53,728 bases of DNA from Myxococcales bacterium. Lineage in GTDB: Bacteria; Myxococcota_A; Polyangia; Haliangiales; Haliangiaceae. Both the position numbers and the translations under genes were made by a program. The first letter of the stretch is position 1. Every line of letters begins with the position of its first letter. A model generated the notes under the pieces. The model searched no databases. It saw only the letters and a program-made list of their open reading frames with translations, and was not told the DNA's origin. Positions 32,771 to 40,652 of the stretch are shown here, one piece after another. Location of the stretch: the NCBI GenBank assembly GCA_011526095.1, contig WYBA01000329.1, positions 1 through 53,728 on the forward strand. The letters run 5' to 3'.

Positions 32771-33463
32771 TCAAGCGACAAGTCGTCGTCGGCAAATGGT
32801 GAGCGGCAACACAATCGCGATCATCACGAGCACACCTACATCGCCCCCACCGGCGGCGCAGCCGTCGTCGACCTCGGGCTCGCACTTGTCGCCGACGCCG
32901 TCGTCGTCCTCGTCGCGCTGCGAGATGTTGGGGACCTCCGGGCAGTTGTCGAGCTCGTCCCACACCTCGTCCTCGTCGGCGTCGGCGCCGCACGTCGACG
33001 TCTCGCCGAGCTCCCCCTCGCACCAGAACTCGCGCTCGGGGGAGCACGTGTTGTCGCAGCCGTCGCCGACCTCGAGGTTGGCGTCGTCGCACTGCTCCCC
33101 GACCTCGCGCGTCCCGTCGCCGCACACCGCGCTCTCGACGCACACCGACGGCTCGCCGCTGCACGAGTAGCCGGGCTCGCTCGCGCACGCGGCGTCGCAC
33201 CCGTCGCCCGGCTCGACCCCGCCGTCGTCGCAGTCCTCGACGTCCCGGACCAGGCCGTCGCCGCAGATCCCGGCGCACTCGCTCGGCGCGCCCGTGCACG
33301 CCCAGCCCGGCTCGGTCATGCACGCGGCGTCGCAGCCGTCGCCGCCCTCGGGGCTGGCGTCGTCGCAGGTCTCGGGCGCCTCGATCACGCCGTCGCCGCA
33401 CACCGGGTCGACGGGGCCGGCCTGCGCCGCGGCCGCCGCGGCGAGCGCCAGCGCGGCGATCAC
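32771..33463 (-). CDS. Secreted DUF4215 protein with MYXO-CTERM tail
   Basis: A 230-residue protein. I place the start at GTG 33463, overlapping the UspA stop (GTGA), because it begins a clean signal peptide (IAALALAAAAAAQA); the open frame further upstream is antisense-like filler. Four Cys-rich units follow (CGDGVIEAPETCDDASPEGGDGCDAACMTEPGWAC and similar), the DUF4215 pattern. Then a thrombospondin-type-3-like segment (DADEDEVWDELDNCPEVPNISQRDEDDDGVGDKC) and a MYXO-CTERM end: DDGCAAGGGD, hydrophobic helix, CRRRLVA. Expected to be exposed and processed at the cell surface. Smallest of three such proteins in a row. Confidence 0.87.
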   Translation of the reverse strand: MIAALALAAAAAAQAGPVDPVCGDGVIEAPETCDDASPEGGDGCDAACMTEPGWACTGAPSECAGICGDGLVRDVEDCDDGGVEPGDGCDAACASEPGYSCSGEPSVCVESAVCGDGTREVGEQCDDANLEVGDGCDNTCSPEREFWCEGELGETSTCGADADEDEVWDELDNCPEVPNISQRDEDDDGVGDKCEPEVDDGCAAGGGDVGVLVMIAIVLPLTICRRRLVA

Positions 33464-34380
33464 GTCGCCTTCTCCGCGTGGCCGATCAGCACCGAGCAGT
33501 GGGCGTGCCGCATCGCGGCCTCGGCGACGCTGCCGAGGAGGAACCGGCGGAACCCGCGGCGGCCGTGCGTGCCGACCGCCAGCAGATCGAACTTCTCGGC
33601 CTCCGCGCGCTCGGTCAGCACGCTGGCCGTCGGGCCGTGGAGCAGCTCGAACCGCAGGTGGCGGCCCGAGCCGGCGTACTGCGCGATCAGCCGCTCCGCG
33701 CGCTCGGTCGCGCCGGCGGTGACCGCGTCCTTGAGCGCGCCGAGCGCCGAGGTGCTGTCGGCCAGCGCCTCCATGCCCCACGACCCCGGCGGGTACTGCC
33801 ACACGTGGGCCAGCTCGATCACCGCGCCCGGCGCCGACAGCGCGATCGCCTGGCGCAGCGCCTTGTCACACGCCGGGGAGAAGTCCGTGCCGACGAGCAC
33901 GCGGGTGAACTCGGGCCCGGCCGGGCCGCCGTCGCGCGGCGCGCGCACCACCAGCGCGCTGCACGGGACCCGGCGCGCGATGTGCTCCGCCTGGCTGCCG
34001 AGGAGGAACCGCGAGATCCCGGTGCGGCCGTGGGTGCCGAGCACGACGAGATCGACGCCCAGCTCGGCCGCGACGGTCGCGATCTCCTCGTCGGGGTGGC
34101 CCTGGCGGAGCTGGAAGTCGGCGCGGACCCCGAGCGCCGCGGCGCGGTCGCACCGTCTGCGCAGCTCGGCCTCGTCGTTGGAGCGCTCGGCCTCGGCGAG
34201 CTGGGTCCACTCGACCGCGGTCGCCGACTCCAGGCTGCCCATGACGGGCGTGCCGGTGAAGTCGGCCATCACGTAGACGAGGGTCAGCCGGGCCTGGTCC
34301 CGGGCCGCGAACGCGAGCGCGCGGTCGAGGGCCCGATCGGCGAGCGGCGACAGGTCGGTGGCGACGAGGACGTGTTTCAT
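33460..34380 (-). CDS. Tandem-domain universal stress protein (UspA family)
   Basis: A 306-residue protein with two UspA domains (1-145 and ~158-304). Each begins with HVLVATDLSP / RVLVGTDFSP and ends with the nucleotide-binding loop: VVLGTHGRTGISRFLLGSQAEHIARRVPCSALVV and AVGTHGRRGFRRFLLGSVAEAAMRHAHCSVLI, matching G-2x-G-9x-G(S). Both halves therefore look ATP-binding. It is the only clearly cytosolic product in the nine-gene minus-strand run; its start lies 39 bases after the barrel-protein stop and its stop overlaps the DUF4215 start. It may link the cluster to stress or starvation, which is inference. Confidence 0.93.
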   Translation of the reverse strand: MKHVLVATDLSPLADRALDRALAFAARDQARLTLVYVMADFTGTPVMGSLESATAVEWTQLAEAERSNDEAELRRRCDRAAALGVRADFQLRQGHPDEEIATVAAELGVDLVVLGTHGRTGISRFLLGSQAEHIARRVPCSALVVRAPRDGGPAGPEFTRVLVGTDFSPACDKALRQAIALSAPGAVIELAHVWQYPPGSWGMEALADSTSALGALKDAVTAGATERAERLIAQYAGSGRHLRFELLHGPTASVLTERAEAEKFDLLAVGTHGRRGFRRFLLGSVAEAAMRHAHCSVLIGHAEKAT

Positions 34381-34419
34381 GGCGGCCGCCTTCTGGTCGA
34401 CGGCGGGGCCGCCGACGGA

Positions 34420-36615
34420 TCAGAACTTCGCCTCGTACTGTACCCACATCGTCACCTCGGGCGAAGGCGTCCGCGCCAGCGTTCGCTCCCGCTCGTCGAG
34501 CCACACGAACACGTCGGCGCGGGCGCGCAGCCGGTCCTTGGCGCGCACCCGCAGCGTGGCGTCGAGGTAGCCGGCGAGCGACTCTTCCAGGCTCTCGGGA
34601 TCCGCCACGTCCTCGGACAGGTAGCGCAGCCGGGCGCGCAGCCGCAGCCGGTCGTCGGCGACCGGCGGCTTGTACAGCGCGATCAGCCAGGCCGAGGCGT
34701 CCTGGCGGAACCCGTCGGGATAGTCGGCGTCGTCGAGCAGCTGGTGCTGGAGCTGGGTCGAGACCGCGAGCCGCTTGTCGACCTGCCACCGCAGCCGCGC
34801 GATCGACGTGATCTGCATGCCCTTGCAGTCGACCGGCTCGCCCGCCTCGTCGAACTCGAACGTCTCGTCGTAGCACTGGCCGCGGCCGCCCTCGCCGAGG
34901 TCCTTGTCCTGGACCTCGATCCACGCGCCCCACCGGATCGCCCGGCTCGCCTTCACGTCCGCGCGCAGGTAGGCCTCGGCCTTGGGGACGTCGTCGGACA
35001 GCGTCGTCCACGCGTCGAGCCCGCCGCGCAGCGACACCGCGCCGTGCGTGGCCGTGTAGCGGACGCGGACGCCGGCCTCGTCGCGCGCGCGCTGGCCCTC
35101 GAGCTCGTCGGGCGCGGCGATCGGCCGGCCGTGCGGGTTGACGAAGTCGGTGTCGTAGTACCGAGCCGAGACCTCGATCTCGCGCTTGTGCGCGGAGTGG
35201 AGCACGGCGCGGACGACCGCCGCCGGGCCGCCGCCGCCGGTGACGACCGCGCCGTCCGCGGAGACGTCCATCGCGTCGAAGCTGTGGGTGACCTCGGCGC
35301 CGACGTCGACCCAGCCCTTGCCGACCGCCGCGGTGACGCCGGCCGCGCCGAAGCTGCCGCCCGCGGGGCGCGACGACCACTCCTGGAAGTCGAGCGACAG
35401 GTCCTCGCCGCCGGCGCCGTCGTCGACGAGCCAGGCGTCCTTGGCGCCGTACCCCGTCACGCCGACGTAGTTGCGGGCGTCGATGAAGTACGCGGCGTGG
35501 CCGCCGACGAGCGTCTCCCGGTACATGTCCGGCAGCGTCGAGTACGCGAGCTCGGCCGCGGGGGCCAGCGGGTCGCCGTCGGGGCGGACGTAGACGTCGG
35601 TCGCGGCGCACGCCGGATCGTCGTCGGCGCGCGGGTCGTCGCAGCCCGCGGCGTCGTAGATCTCGTACTGGTAGATCGAGCGCGAGGCGATCGAGCCCCA
35701 GGCGTAGGCCTGGACCCAGCCCTGGCCGAGCGGCAGGTGCTTGACGCCGCCGGCGACGCCGAGCTGGGCCTCGCGCCACCCGAGATCCGGCGTGACGTAG
35801 TGGAAGTCGTCGGCGCACGGCGAGCCGGCGAGCTCGCCGGTCGACTCGGTGCACTGGCGGTCGAGCCCGCTGCCGCGGTAGAGCTGGTCGTCGCGGTAGA
35901 TGCCGTTGGGCGTGTAGTCGCTCGAGCTGTCGAACGTGAGCCGCTGGCCGAACCCGATGCGGTAGGTGCCGGCGATCGCGGCGAGCTCGTCGGTGTCGTA
36001 GGCGACGTAGAGCTTGGGCAGGTGGGCCTGGACGCCGGGGCCGTCGGTGAGCAGGCCGTCGCGCACCGGGTCGTAGACGACGGCGGCGCTGCGCAGCCGC
36101 GTCATCGTCGCGGCGACGCCGGCGGTGAGGTGGTTGCCGACGAGGACGCGGGCGCGCAGGCCGAGCGGAGGGGCGAGGTCGTCGCCGGCGGTGAACCCGG
36201 ACTGCGCCTGGACGAAGCCGTGGGGCGTCAGCTCGGCGCCGCGCTCGCGGACGACGAGGAACGCGGCGATCGCCAGCAGCTTGTCGTCGGTGAGGACGCC
36301 GGCGCCGACGAGATCCGCCGGGTCCGCGATGAACCCCTGCTCCGCGCGGTAGGCGAGGATCGCGTCGACGTCGTCGTAGGTGAGGTTGGGCAGCGAGTAC
36401 AGCTCCTCGCGGTCGGCGGCGGACAGGTCGACGCCGCGGTGGAGCAGGTCGACCAGGACGCCGAACGTCTCCTCGGTGATCTGCCGCGACGCGAGCAGGT
36501 CGTAGAGGTCCTCCTCGTTCTCGACGTCGATGAACGCCTCGTACGGGTTGGCCGCGGCGTGGGCCGAGGCCAGGATGACGGTCGCGGCGGCGAGCCAGCT
36601 CGCGGTCAGTCGCAT
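34420..36615 (-). CDS. Outer-membrane barrel protein with N-terminal ComEA-like helix-hairpin-helix
   Basis: A 731-residue protein from ATG 36615, with signal peptide ending ASAHAAA. Residues ~27-110 contain helix-hairpin-helix elements: VENEEDLYDLLASRQITEETF and LYSLPNLTYDDVDAILAYRAEQGFIADPADLVGAGVLTDDKLLAI, the LPxI...A..I..YR...G.F....DL pattern of ComEA-type DNA-binding modules. The remainder (~130-731) is alternating amphipathic strands with aromatic girdles and ends in Phe (VQYEAKF), as outer-membrane barrels do. A periplasmic DNA-binding module on a barrel suggests DNA passage or capture at the outer membrane. Its start overlaps the upstream nuclease gene by 10 bases. Similar HhH-barrel proteins occur in Bacteroidetes, to my knowledge uncharacterised. 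Confidence 0.82.
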   Translation of the reverse strand: MRLTASWLAAATVILASAHAAANPYEAFIDVENEEDLYDLLASRQITEETFGVLVDLLHRGVDLSAADREELYSLPNLTYDDVDAILAYRAEQGFIADPADLVGAGVLTDDKLLAIAAFLVVRERGAELTPHGFVQAQSGFTAGDDLAPPLGLRARVLVGNHLTAGVAATMTRLRSAAVVYDPVRDGLLTDGPGVQAHLPKLYVAYDTDELAAIAGTYRIGFGQRLTFDSSSDYTPNGIYRDDQLYRGSGLDRQCTESTGELAGSPCADDFHYVTPDLGWREAQLGVAGGVKHLPLGQGWVQAYAWGSIASRSIYQYEIYDAAGCDDPRADDDPACAATDVYVRPDGDPLAPAAELAYSTLPDMYRETLVGGHAAYFIDARNYVGVTGYGAKDAWLVDDGAGGEDLSLDFQEWSSRPAGGSFGAAGVTAAVGKGWVDVGAEVTHSFDAMDVSADGAVVTGGGGPAAVVRAVLHSAHKREIEVSARYYDTDFVNPHGRPIAAPDELEGQRARDEAGVRVRYTATHGAVSLRGGLDAWTTLSDDVPKAEAYLRADVKASRAIRWGAWIEVQDKDLGEGGRGQCYDETFEFDEAGEPVDCKGMQITSIARLRWQVDKRLAVSTQLQHQLLDDADYPDGFRQDASAWLIALYKPPVADDRLRLRARLRYLSEDVADPESLEESLAGYLDATLRVRAKDRLRARADVFVWLDERERTLARTPSPEVTMWVQYEAKF

Positions 36616-37103
36616 GTCACGTCCTCGCAGATGCCCCACATGCCCTGGCCGGCGGCGCGCGCCGCGGCCTCGAGCGCCTCGAACTCGTCGGCGCGATCCG
36701 CGCCGTTGGGCGGGATGTGCAGCACGCACGCGTAGCCGCGCTCGACCAGCAGCGTGTTGATCTCCTGGTCGTCGAGCGTGACGTAGGCGAGCAGCCGTCC
36801 GAACCGGTCGGTGCACTCGACGTCGTAGGACAGCGTCACGGTCTCGCCCAGCACCAGGTCGCTGTTGAACTGCGCGGCGTTGCTCCCGAAGCAGTCGGTC
36901 GCGCCGCCGGTCGACTCCGGCGTGTCGATCATCAGGTAGCGGATCGTCTCGCCGGACTCGAGCTCGATCGTGTCGCCGTCGATCACGCGCGCGACCACGC
37001 CCGACGACGGGCCGCACGTCGACGCCGGCCCGCCGCAGCCGGCGGCCAGCGTCGCGATCGCCCCGAGCGCCGCCGCGGCGTGGGCGCGCGCGTTCAGGGG
37101 CAC
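36606..37103 (-). CDS. Staphylococcal-nuclease-domain lipoprotein (small)
   Basis: A 165-residue thermonuclease-family lipoprotein. Start GTG 37103 is inferred: it overlaps the stop of the lamin-tail gene by 10 bases and gives a signal peptide ending LAAGC (Cys about 22). Catalytic features: DGDTIEL, then IRYLMIDTPES (Arg, Asp, Glu) and DRFGRLLAYV (second Arg), so all nuclease active-site positions appear present. EINTLLVERGYA and FEALEAAARAAGQGMWGIC complete the fold. Two or three Cys pairs could form disulfides, consistent with export. The stop overlaps the barrel gene by 10 bases, a strong sign of coupled translation. Confidence 0.88.
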   Translation of the reverse strand: MPLNARAHAAAALGAIATLAAGCGGPASTCGPSSGVVARVIDGDTIELESGETIRYLMIDTPESTGGATDCFGSNAAQFNSDLVLGETVTLSYDVECTDRFGRLLAYVTLDDQEINTLLVERGYACVLHIPPNGADRADEFEALEAAARAAGQGMWGICEDVTCD

Positions 37104-38836
37104 TCCGCGGTGTGGGCCGCGCGCGGCGTGCCGCGGTCGGTGCCGTTGTAGAAGTCCGTCACGGGCGTCGTCGCGGCCGCGTCGCACTGGGTGCCGTCGG
37201 TGTCCTTCTGGATCGACGAGCCGTCGGTGTTCGACGTCCAGGTCACGACGTCGAGGTCGACGCCGGCGAGGCCGATCCGCAGCGTCCCGGTCGCGCCGCC
37301 GGTGTTGTTGGGCAGGGTGAAGCCGAACGTGTCGTCGACGGTGGGCAGGCCGCCGTTGGTCGCCGCCTCGGTCGACTGCGCGAACAGGAAGTACGCGCCG
37401 GCCTCGAGCTCGACGCAGTCGGCCGAGACCACCAGCGGCGTCGCGCCGAGCGCGGTCGTGCCGGCCTGCAGGCCGTTGAGGTCGACCGCGGCGGTCGCGC
37501 GCAGCTCGAACCACTCCTTGTCGCCGTCGGCGCCGACGACGTTGGGCATCCACTCGGAGATCACGAGCTGGCCTGCGGTCGGCGAGACGATCGGCCGCTC
37601 GGCCAGGGTGTCGGGATCGACGCACTGGCCCTCGGGCGGGAGGATCGTGCACTGCTCGTTCTCGGCGCCGGGCGAGCCGCGGTCGGCGCCGGCCCACGCG
37701 GTCGTGGCGTCGCACCAGTAGCGCGGCTCGTCGTTGGCGTCGCTGGCCGTGAAGTCCGGGTCGAGGCCGAGGCTCGTCGCCGACGCCGCGCCGGTCCAGG
37801 TGACGGCGTCGAGCACCGCGCCCGCGGGATCGAGGAGCTGGACGTCGCCGTCGGCGACCATCGTGAACCCGAAAACGCCGTCGACCCGCGGCAGCGTGCC
37901 GTTGACCAGCGGATCGATGTCGCGCGCGAACACCAGGTACGTCCCGGCGGTGACCGCGAGGCACGTGTCGGCGTCGACGACGTTCGGGCTGGACGAGTCG
38001 CCGGCGCGATCGAGCTGCAGGCCGTTGAGGTCGACGTCGGCCGCGACGTAGACCTCGAACCACTCCTTGTCCTCCTGCGGCGCCGACGGCGACGGCATCA
38101 CCTCGGTGATCACGAGCTGACCGACCGTGGGCACGACGACCGGGCGCAGCGTGTCGCCGTCCATGCACATGCCGGAGCCGCCGCCGGCGCAGTCGTAGTT
38201 GTCCTGACCCGGCGTGCCGAAGTTGCTTGGCTCGAACTCGAACTCGGCCTCCTCGGGCGGCGAGCACCACCGGGCGAGGTCGTCGTTGGCGGTGTAGTCG
38301 GGCGGCGTGCCGCCGTCGAACCCGGTCGAGCGGCCGGTCTCGACCACGTCGTAGAGCACCTCGTCGATCACGTCGTCGCCGCACCGCAGCGTGAGGCGGC
38401 CGCCGTCGGCGTTGAACAGGTCGCCCAGCGCCGTGCCGTAGCCGTAGTCGAGGTGGCCGGCGACGAACTCGGGCAGGACGTTGCCGAGCACGAGGTAGCC
38501 GCCGCCGTCGACGGTGACGCTGTCGAGCGTCGTCGACTTCTCGCGCGAGCCGTCGGGCCGGGCGTGGACCAGCGTGAGCCCCTCGAGGTCGATCGGCGCG
38601 CCGGAGGTGTTGTAGAGCTCGAACCACTCCTTGCCCTCGTCGGTGCCGCTGCCGCCCGGCGGGGCATCGGCGTCGGCGAAGATCTCGGTGAACACGAGCT
38701 CGCCGGGGAGGATCCCGGCGCACGCGCCCGGGTCGTCGCCGCCGTCGGGGCCGCACGCGGCGCCGGCGAGCGCGGCGCCGGCGCCGAGCGTCGCCAGCGT
38801 CAGGGTGCGGAGGGGGCGGAGCGGGGATGACGACAT
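37094..38836 (-). CDS. Lipoprotein with three lamin-tail domains
   Basis: A 580-residue lipoprotein from ATG 38836: signal peptide ending LAGAAC (Cys about 28). Three lamin-tail (LTD, Ig-like) domains follow at about 43-200, 240-400 and 430-575, each opening with the LTD signature: LVFTEIFAD...GKEWFELYNTSGAPIDLEGLTL; LVITEVMPS...DKEWFEVYVAADVDLNGLQL; LVISEWMPN...DKEWFELRATAAVDLNGLQ. Cys pairs recur at domain ends. Bacterial LTDs are associated with secreted nucleases, ComEC-like proteins and cell-wall or DNA-binding contexts. Here it sits between two nuclease genes: 47 bases after one and overlapping the other. Confidence 0.9.
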   Translation of the reverse strand: MSSSPLRPLRTLTLATLGAGAALAGAACGPDGGDDPGACAGILPGELVFTEIFADADAPPGGSGTDEGKEWFELYNTSGAPIDLEGLTLVHARPDGSREKSTTLDSVTVDGGGYLVLGNVLPEFVAGHLDYGYGTALGDLFNADGGRLTLRCGDDVIDEVLYDVVETGRSTGFDGGTPPDYTANDDLARWCSPPEEAEFEFEPSNFGTPGQDNYDCAGGGSGMCMDGDTLRPVVVPTVGQLVITEVMPSPSAPQEDKEWFEVYVAADVDLNGLQLDRAGDSSSPNVVDADTCLAVTAGTYLVFARDIDPLVNGTLPRVDGVFGFTMVADGDVQLLDPAGAVLDAVTWTGAASATSLGLDPDFTASDANDEPRYWCDATTAWAGADRGSPGAENEQCTILPPEGQCVDPDTLAERPIVSPTAGQLVISEWMPNVVGADGDKEWFELRATAAVDLNGLQAGTTALGATPLVVSADCVELEAGAYFLFAQSTEAATNGGLPTVDDTFGFTLPNNTGGATGTLRIGLAGVDLDVVTWTSNTDGSSIQKDTDGTQCDAAATTPVTDFYNGTDRGTPRAAHTAECP

Positions 38837-38883
38837 GGTCCGTCCTTGGTCGCACGCGGCGACGGCGCGGTCGTTGACTCGGG

Positions 38884-39987
38884 TCACGGGGTGCTGGCTC
38901 CGGCGTCGGCGCCGGGCTCGTCGCCGGGGCGGACGAGCCCGGGGATGTCGGACAGCACGACCTGGCCCGGCGTGTTGACGACGAGCTGGAGCTGGCGCCG
39001 GCCGTTGTGCTTGTTGACGTAGACCGTGACGACGCCGCGCACCATGATGAACTCGCCGCGCCACGCCGAGACGCCGGTCGAGGCGAGCACGTCCTTGTCG
39101 AAGAAGATGATCGGGAAGTCGCCGAACATCTTGCGGCTGAGCATCACCTTGCTCGGGCCGCGGTCGCCGAGGCGGACCTCGCCGACGGTGCCGAGCACGA
39201 CGATCTCCTTGTCGAGGCGCTCCTCGATCCGGCGCAGCGCGTCGAAGTCGGTGAGGTTGATGTAGTCGTCGCGATCGCGCGCCTGGCGCTCGAACTCGGC
39301 GATGAACTCGGCGCGCGCGGTCCACCACGGCTTGCGCTCGTCGTAGTCGGTGTAGTGCGCCTTGGTCGGGTCCCAGATCCCGACCTTCGCGGCGCGCGCC
39401 TCGCGCTCGGCGTCGACGAACTCCTGGTGGAACCGGCGCGAGTAGCCGTACTTCGAGAAGTACGGGCTCATCCCGGCGCGCACCGCCTCGACGTTGTAGT
39501 TGATCCAGCGCCCGTCCTTCTCGGCCATGACGTAGGCGAGGTAGCGCTCGTAGCGGTCGCGGATCTCCTTGGGGTTGTCGCGCTCGAGCCGGACCTTGGT
39601 CACGCCCTCGAAGAACGCCTTGCCCCACGCCTTGGCCTCCTCGCCCAGCGGCGTCGCGGCCTTGACCGGGCGCTTGTGGTCGCCGCGCAGGTCGATGAGG
39701 TACTTGGCGAAGTCGGCGTCGGCGGCGAGCCGGTCCGCCTGCTTCTTGAACGTCTCCTCGGCGTCGAGGCCGATCAGGCGGAGCGAGCTGTCGAGGCCGT
39801 CGACCCGGACGGTGTCGCCGTCGACGACCTTGGTCAGGCGGAACTCGCCGATCACGAGGCCGGGCGCCTCGAGCTTCTTGAGCGAGTCCTGCGCGCGCTT
39901 GCGGGTGTAGCGCGCGCCGTCGGGCGGCCCGCACGTGGCGAGCGCGACCAGCAGCACGGTGACGAGGGCGATCAGGGAGCGACGCAT
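38884..39987 (-). CDS. Staphylococcal-nuclease-domain lipoprotein with C-terminal OB-like domain
   Basis: A 367-residue predicted lipoprotein from ATG 39987 (LVALATC, Cys about 19). The nuclease domain (~45-225) keeps DGDTVRV, LRLIGLDAEET (Arg/Asp/Glu) and RYERYLAYVMAE (Arg), with an insertion of about 40 residues after the first motif. Residues ~265-350 (EIVVLGTVGEVRLGDRGPSKVMLSRKMFGDFPIIFFD...GEFIMVRGVVTVY) look like an OB fold, a frequent nucleic-acid-binding module. The protein would be a surface nuclease with its own binding domain. It overlaps the upstream lamin-tail gene by 16 bases. Confidence 0.86.
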   Translation of the reverse strand: MRRSLIALVTVLLVALATCGPPDGARYTRKRAQDSLKKLEAPGLVIGEFRLTKVVDGDTVRVDGLDSSLRLIGLDAEETFKKQADRLAADADFAKYLIDLRGDHKRPVKAATPLGEEAKAWGKAFFEGVTKVRLERDNPKEIRDRYERYLAYVMAEKDGRWINYNVEAVRAGMSPYFSKYGYSRRFHQEFVDAEREARAAKVGIWDPTKAHYTDYDERKPWWTARAEFIAEFERQARDRDDYINLTDFDALRRIEERLDKEIVVLGTVGEVRLGDRGPSKVMLSRKMFGDFPIIFFDKDVLASTGVSAWRGEFIMVRGVVTVYVNKHNGRRQLQLVVNTPGQVVLSDIPGLVRPGDEPGADAGASTP

Positions 39988-40586
39988 GGGTGGTTGATCT
40001 CGCCGGGGGTGCCGGGCAGGCCGAGCTGGCCGGGCTCGTCGACGGGCGTGGTGTCGGCGCACCACGCCGCGTCGTCGTCGTTGCCGTCGGCCGACGGCGG
40101 GTCGAGGCCGAGCGAGTAGCTGCCCTGGTCGGGGAGCGCGTCGTAGACGACGCGGTCGAGCAGGAGGTCGTCGCAGCCGGTGACCGTGACGCCGCCGGTG
40201 GCGGGCAGGTCCCCGGGCAGGTCGAGGTCCATGCCGTAGTCGATCCACGCCGGGCGCGCGTCGTCGGGGAAGCGGCCGAGGGCGACGTGGCCCCCCGGGG
40301 CGACCGGCAGGCTGCGCCGGATGATGACCCGGTCGCGCTGGTCGCCGCCGACGCTGACCAGCTCGATCGCGGCGCCCTCGAGGTCGAGCTCGACGCCGGT
40401 GACGTTGGCGAGCTCGACGAACTGGCCCCAGGTGTCGCCGCCGTCCTGCGGGCCGCGCAGCTCGGTGATCACGACGTCGCCGGCGCCGGCGGCCGGGCAG
40501 CGCTCGGGCTCGGCGTCGCGGACGCAGCCGGAGGCCAGCGCCGCCCCCCACAGGGCAGCGGCGAGGATGCCGCGGTTCACAGGCAC
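39972..40586 (-). CDS. Lamin-tail-domain lipoprotein (single domain)
   Basis: A 204-residue lipoprotein (GTG 40586, alternatively GTG 40580), with lipobox ALASGC (Cys about 21). One LTD domain: DVVITELRGPQDGGDTWGQFVELANVTGVELDLEGAAIELVS, then HVALGRFPDD and ending PGTPGEINHPC, a motif also found at LTD ends in the neighbour. First gene of the five-gene LTD-nuclease-barrel set; stop overlaps the next start by 16 bases. Confidence 0.85.
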   Translation of the reverse strand: MPVNRGILAAALWGAALASGCVRDAEPERCPAAGAGDVVITELRGPQDGGDTWGQFVELANVTGVELDLEGAAIELVSVGGDQRDRVIIRRSLPVAPGGHVALGRFPDDARPAWIDYGMDLDLPGDLPATGGVTVTGCDDLLLDRVVYDALPDQGSYSLGLDPPSADGNDDDAAWCADTTPVDEPGQLGLPGTPGEINHPCVAP

Positions 40587-40652
40587 TTGGTCGACTGTAC
40601 CGCAAAGGCGCGCGGGGTTGCCCCCTCATGCACGGGAGGCTACAAGCGGGGC

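Noticed and set aside
29647..32802. 1051-residue plus-strand frame with Val/Gly/Ala repeats
   Set aside because: Periodicity mirrors the EGF repeats on the other strand; no signal peptide or domain.
33478..36735. 1085-residue plus-strand open frame
   Set aside because: Antisense to the UspA and HhH-barrel genes; Arg/Asp/Val shadow composition.
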